Part shown: piece by piece, positions 36,001 through 39,636 of the stretch | How positions within the stretch are numbered: the first letter of the stretch is position 1 | Layout of the letters: the number at the start of each line of letters is the position of its first letter | NCBI GenBank assembly: GCA_003640385.1 | Contig: RCAB01000546.1 | Span: forward strand, 1 to 39,636 | Length of the DNA stretch: 39,636 nt | Reading direction: 5' to 3' | DNA from: Setaria digitata | Lineage: Eukaryota > Nematoda > Chromadorea > Rhabditida > Setariidae | Program-made: the position numbers and the translations under genes | Notes under the pieces: model-generated | What the model saw: the letters and a program-made list of their open reading frames with translations, nothing else | The model's database searches: none | What the model was told of the DNA's origin: nothing

Positions 36001-38954
36001 CGTTTGAGAAATATATTTGGAAATAAAAGTATTATAATGCTGACCTTTTAATCCTTAGCATTTAATTGCTACTTCTGAAGCATTCTAGGATTTGCAAAAA
36101 GTCAAACAAATATGAGTAGCCCATTATTTTTACATTATTTTAGTAGCGAAACATATCAGAATAGGAAATGGCAGATTTTGGATCCTGCTCAATTTTAATA
36201 TCCAATAAGTCATAAATAAATGGCTAGACTTGTTAATTCACAGATGATTTACGTGTCAGCATTTCTCATTTCGACACTTTGTAATACGCCATTCCGGACA
36301 TGTAAGCCTTTTAATCCACTGTGGTGTGAAACATTCGAATTTGATCGAACAGCTGATCTAGGATGGCGTGTAATCGGCGAACAGGTGTGCTTTGAATCCT
36401 CCGCTTGAAGTGTTTTATGCTATTTCTTCATTAAGAAACATATTTTTCTGAAGAGAAAGCCAAATCTTTCTGAGCATGGTAGAGAAAGAAAAGCGAGAAC
36501 AAGTCAAAACTTCAAAGGTTTATGCATTTCCTCAGCTGATGATCTCAGGTAAACTGACCAAGGGGCTCTCAGCTTTTATATCTCACTATTTTTTTTTTTA
36601 AATCAGTTTTGCTGGTATGCAGTCAAATGAAAATACCTGATTTGATTAATTTTTATTATGCTTAATAGCACTGTAGTTTATTTCTGTTGCTTTCAACGTA
36701 TCATAAAAAAGTATCCTTGAGAAAAAACGATATTTTTGAGTTTCGAGGATTCTCTTCTCTTCCTAAATTTTTTCACGATTTATGTCAGCAAAATGAAACT
36801 GTTGAAAAATTTAAACGAATTTAGATTCTCATGAACTTATTCCTCTCCTCAACTTTCTTAAAGAAAAGGCTTTTGAAAATACTTGATTCCTAGTTGTTTT
36901 GTTTCTAATTTTAAATTAATTCGTTTTTAACTTGAACTTCACTACTGTGTTCCTAATTAACAGAAAAGCTGAAATTACAGGTAAGTCATCATCCACCGAT
37001 TAGTGCAATTCATGCAGAAGGAAACGGTTGGATTCTGGATGAAGATATGGATGTACATTCTCAGTTTCAAGCAACGGTTATGAAAATATTTGCAGAGGGT
37101 ACAGCCAGTATTTTCTTTCCGGTGAAAACTTGAATTCTTTGTAAGGAAAGTAATTTAAATTGAAGAAAAAGTTTCACTCTTCACAGCTTTTAATAAACAA
37201 TTATTATTCCAAGTAAATTAGAAAGCAAACATACGTTCAGCAAACAAAATCGTTCTATTATTGGACAATGAAGGATATCAAAACACTTGTCAAAGGCTTT
37301 ATCGTCGGTCCCATAACAGTACATAATGAAGGAAGTTGTGTTATTATGGTATATTGTGCTACTGTAAAGAATTAGTAATTAGGAACAATTTTTGATTTAA
37401 ATTTTCTCGAAACGATCTAAAAATTTATTAGCAAAGCGGAATATTCTAGACTTCAATTTGACTTTTGGATTTTGAGGAATAAACATGACATTCGCTTTTG
37501 TTGTAAAGCGTCTTGGTCAACTAAGATTGAAAAACTTCTGAAGAAATGTGTGAAAACTGAAAGGTGGGAGTTCCAGAATCAACCAGACGGTATAACCTGT
37601 GTATTCACTCTTGCCCGTCACCGATTTTTCTCCTCTGATAACGAACGCACTTTTTCTGGAAAAATATGTGATAAATCTGGAAAAGAATTATACTGTCTGA
37701 CCGGCGATTGGACCCAAAAATGTGTTATAGCAAAAGGAAATGATAAATTTAAGGTAAGCATTGGATTTATTCATAACGGAGATGTTTTGTATGGTGCTGG
37801 AAGTGTTTGAAAAGGAAAAATGAACGGAGAAATTGCTATTCTACTCTTAAGGATTAAAATTTAAAACAAATATTTCAACTTTTGCCAAACGAATTGTCTC
37901 ACATGCAATTTAAAGAATGCAAGTTTGACGCTTTGATAATTAGCACTATAAATGCTCATTAAATTGGCCATGACAACGAAAAACTTCTGGACTGTGGAAT
38001 ATTTACTTCGAGAGTCACTTCGTTCTTTGAAATTTTTATGCAAAAATTTTTGTTCAAAAATTTTAATTTCATTTAAGAAGTTTGATCTTTGCTCGATCAT
38101 CCATAGAATACGATTCTCGCGGTCAGTAAAATTCGTCTCTCATGCAGTGAGAAAGCTTCCTTTTCTTTAGGAAGGCCAAGTTATCTGGACAAGGAATATC
38201 CAGCCTAAAGAATCAGAATTAATGTACAATTATTCAGCTTTAGCGATTGAATTGAATGAACCAGAAGTAAGGAAATACGAAATGAAGAAATGGGTTGGAG
38301 AAGCTGGCAGAAAACTAAGGCTTAACTATTATTGGCCAGAAAAAGAAAAATGAATATTGAAAAGGGAAAAGATAGCGGTTTTTGCGCGGAAGTTCTAGAA
38401 AATTTATAAAACCTTTCATAAGTGAAAATTGATGGTGGGAAGTAAATTTCAGTCTGGGTCAAAATAGTTCATGTTTTCATTTATTGTTAAATCTATCAAC
38501 TAAAACGAAGAAAGATCGATTTCATACAAATTTTCAATTTTATTTAGGAAGGTGTAGCACCCACGGATTCTCGACTTCGACCTGACATGCGCATGATGGA
38601 GAACGGNCGGATTCTCGACTTCGACCTGACATGCGCATGATGGAGAACGGTGATTGGGATGGGGCAAATCAGGAAAAAGGACGCCTTGAAAAGAAACAAC
38701 GTATTGAAACTAAAAAATACCAGGTTTTTAGAATTTTACAGATTATGCAAGTTTACTTCGGATCTTTCTAACCACAGAAGTTCCAGGATATGCTCGAAAG
38801 TGGGGAGAAAATAGTTCAGCGACCAATATGGTTCAAGAAATGTTTTGATCATAGTAGCGGTACATCACGCTATATATATCAGAGTCAGTACTGGAAATGT
38901 AAAGAACAGAAAGATTGGTCTCGTTCTCCTGATCTTTTCGGTAAAGAGAAGTGA
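32444..38954 (+). CDS. OSBP: Oxysterol-binding protein (OSBP type): PH, coiled coil, ORD
   Basis: Transfers sterol and PI4P between ER and Golgi membranes. Confident exons: 32444-32689, 32958-33082, 33217-33358, 33811-33947, 34194-34345, 34583-34675, 35769-35938, 36244-36384, 36981-37121, 37241-37348, 37577-37753, 38171-38266, 38548-38723, 38778-38954. Less certain: 33999-34078 (after a 51-nt intron), 34833 to about 34900, about 35033-35090, 35329-35410 and about 35640-35688; linker phases do not all close. OSBP rather than ORP1/2 or ORP9-11 is favoured by FRTCKPFNPL, APTDSRLRPD, MMENGDWDGANQEK and the end YWKCKEQKDWSRSPDLF. The exon at 38548-38723 is frame-broken by a 43-bp duplication plus N; without those 44 bases it is 44 codons in phase 0. 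Introns over 300 nt (33359-33810, 35939-36243, 36385-36980, 37754-38170) look empty. Confidence 0.9.
33217..34675 (+). other. OSBP: OSBP central helical/coiled-coil region
   Basis: Charged, heptad-like segments MKDEEELKRIL, LDDTAHKVIANIQSALEVV, SKSLKKEIKRMAHD and LLRQVELQAKQLNCIEKE match the dimerising central region of OSBP, where the vertebrate protein has similar KSLQYERDQR-type sequence. For the exon at 34194 the acceptor GACAG gives the phase that joins the previous exon; the nearer TTTTGCAG at 34206 would hit a stop. Confidence 0.65.
35769..38954 (+). other. OSBP: OSBP-related lipid-binding domain (ORD)
   Basis: Begins with SLWSLLKNAMGKELYKIPLP, VNFNEPISFIQRM and EYSDLLDKAAKI, all close to vertebrate OSBP. 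The family signature EQVSHHPP is complete but split: EQ ends the exon at 36384 and VSHHPPISAIHAEG starts the one at 36981. Both His residues that contact PI4P are present. FNPLLGE of the family reads FNPLWCE. Later blocks are KGFIVGPITVHNEG, CLTGDWTQK, RLEKKQR and the terminal YWKCKEQKDWSRSPDLF. Confidence 0.92.
38564..38650. repeat. 43-bp exact direct duplication separated by one N
   Basis: 38564-38606 and 38608-38650 are identical, with N at 38607. The unit lies inside a conserved OSBP exon (TDSRLRPDMRMMENG region). The inserted 44 bases break the reading frame, and one copy alone fits the family. Most simply an unmerged overlap between two sequence pieces. Confidence 0.95.
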
Positions 38955-39583
38955 TGAACGGTTGTATTAATTTGTCAGTGTCTTGTATTATATTTTATCT
39001 AAACAGTAAAGTAAATAAAAGAAAAAGGATGGTCATTTTATCGTTGCTTTGAAAGCAAACGGAAGAGATTACTAGAAGATTACTGAAAATTATCTGAATG
39101 TGATTTAATGACAAGCGAACTATGCCAATATTCAGTAAATAGTAAGGAACACCTTGCAGAAATCATTTCTGGAAATATTTTTAAATTCCATGAATGAACC
39201 CTGAATGGGTTACAGCTTTCTGCAATGATGAGATTAAAATTTGTCCCTATTAATAGACAAACAAAGACTTTTTAAGAAACTCAACCCAGTTATTCTGCTT
39301 AATTAAAACTGGGAAAAACACGAAAACAGTGTCAGAGATCGAAATGGACTGGCTGATTCCCATCACCCTTTTTATTACTCGTAATTAGAATTTCATTAGC
39401 CACTAGCATCTTTTGAAGTTCTGAATAAACCCCAATCAGATTAGAAATTCTAAACAATAGCTACTTGTTGGGACTTATTAAATCTCATTTCAAGTAAAGA
39501 ATTAAGTACAAAATAAAGTCATCAGACGCTGGTTCGACTTAAAAAACTATCAGTTTTCTCTTGCATTTCAAAAACTTCGTTTT
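38955..39583. other. Right flank: OSBP 3' UTR and downstream sequence
   Basis: After the poly(A) signal I see no coding exon, RNA gene or repeat until the terminal inverted-repeat arm. AT-rich and unremarkable. Confidence 0.6.
39014..39019 (+). terminator. Poly(A) signal of OSBP
   Basis: AATAAA 60 nt after the TGA stop at 38952-38954, in the usual position for a short nematode 3' UTR. Confidence 0.6.
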
Positions 39584-39636
39584 ATGTTGCCCAAAAAAGT
39601 TGTCCATATCAATATACGTCGAGTCATTCTGTTTTC
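39584..39636. repeat. Right arm of 53-bp inverted repeat at the window ends
   Basis: Exact reverse complement of bases 1-53, flush with the last base. No target-site duplication can be seen because no sequence lies outside the arms. Confidence 0.97.

Noticed and set aside
37472..37576. Upstream extension of the OSBP exon starting before 37577
   Set aside because: The frame is open, but these residues have no counterpart in OSBP, whereas splicing at TTCCAG (37576) joins VIM to NQPDG without an insertion.

Overview
The window looks like nuclear DNA of a nematode, most likely a clade III or filarial-type worm (the clade is inference). It is AT-rich and intron-dense, with short exons bounded by GT and TTTCAG-like splice sites. 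All three recognisable genes are animal signalling or lipid-transfer genes. There is no bacterial-type gene organisation, no CRISPR array and no rRNA or tRNA that I can support. All gene models were spliced by hand from reading frame, splice-site phase and family conservation.

Layout. (1) 733-11261, minus strand: a complete 23-exon transmembrane adenylyl cyclase of the ADCY9/ACY-1 type, about 1259 aa. (2) 11262-18841: about 7.6 kb with no supportable gene, containing TG-rich and CT-rich simple repeats. (3) 18951-29933, minus strand: a 24-exon PHLPP-type protein of about 1228 aa, ordered RA, PH, leucine-rich repeats, PP2C. At least three acidic metal-site positions of the PP2C domain appear substituted, so it may be a pseudophosphatase. 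(4) 29934-32399: a divergent intergenic region holding a possible short upstream ORF. (5) 32444-38954, plus strand: an OSBP-type oxysterol-binding protein with PH domain, coiled-coil region, linker and ORD with a split EQVSHHPP signature. Its penultimate exon is broken by a 43-bp duplication around a single N, which looks like an assembly join. (6) 38955-39636: the 3' flank.

The first 53 bases of the window are the exact reverse complement of the last 53, which suggests that the window is a whole contig ending in the same short repeat in opposite orientations.

How the genes relate. The cyclase makes cAMP at the plasma membrane. PHLPP family members bind and regulate AGC kinases and Ras-family signalling. 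OSBP exchanges sterol for PI4P at ER-Golgi contacts. PHLPP (RA-LRR-PP2C) lies directly upstream of the cyclase on the same strand, so the two genes together recapitulate the domain order of the single fungal adenylate cyclase Cyr1. That parallel is worth testing but may be coincidence.
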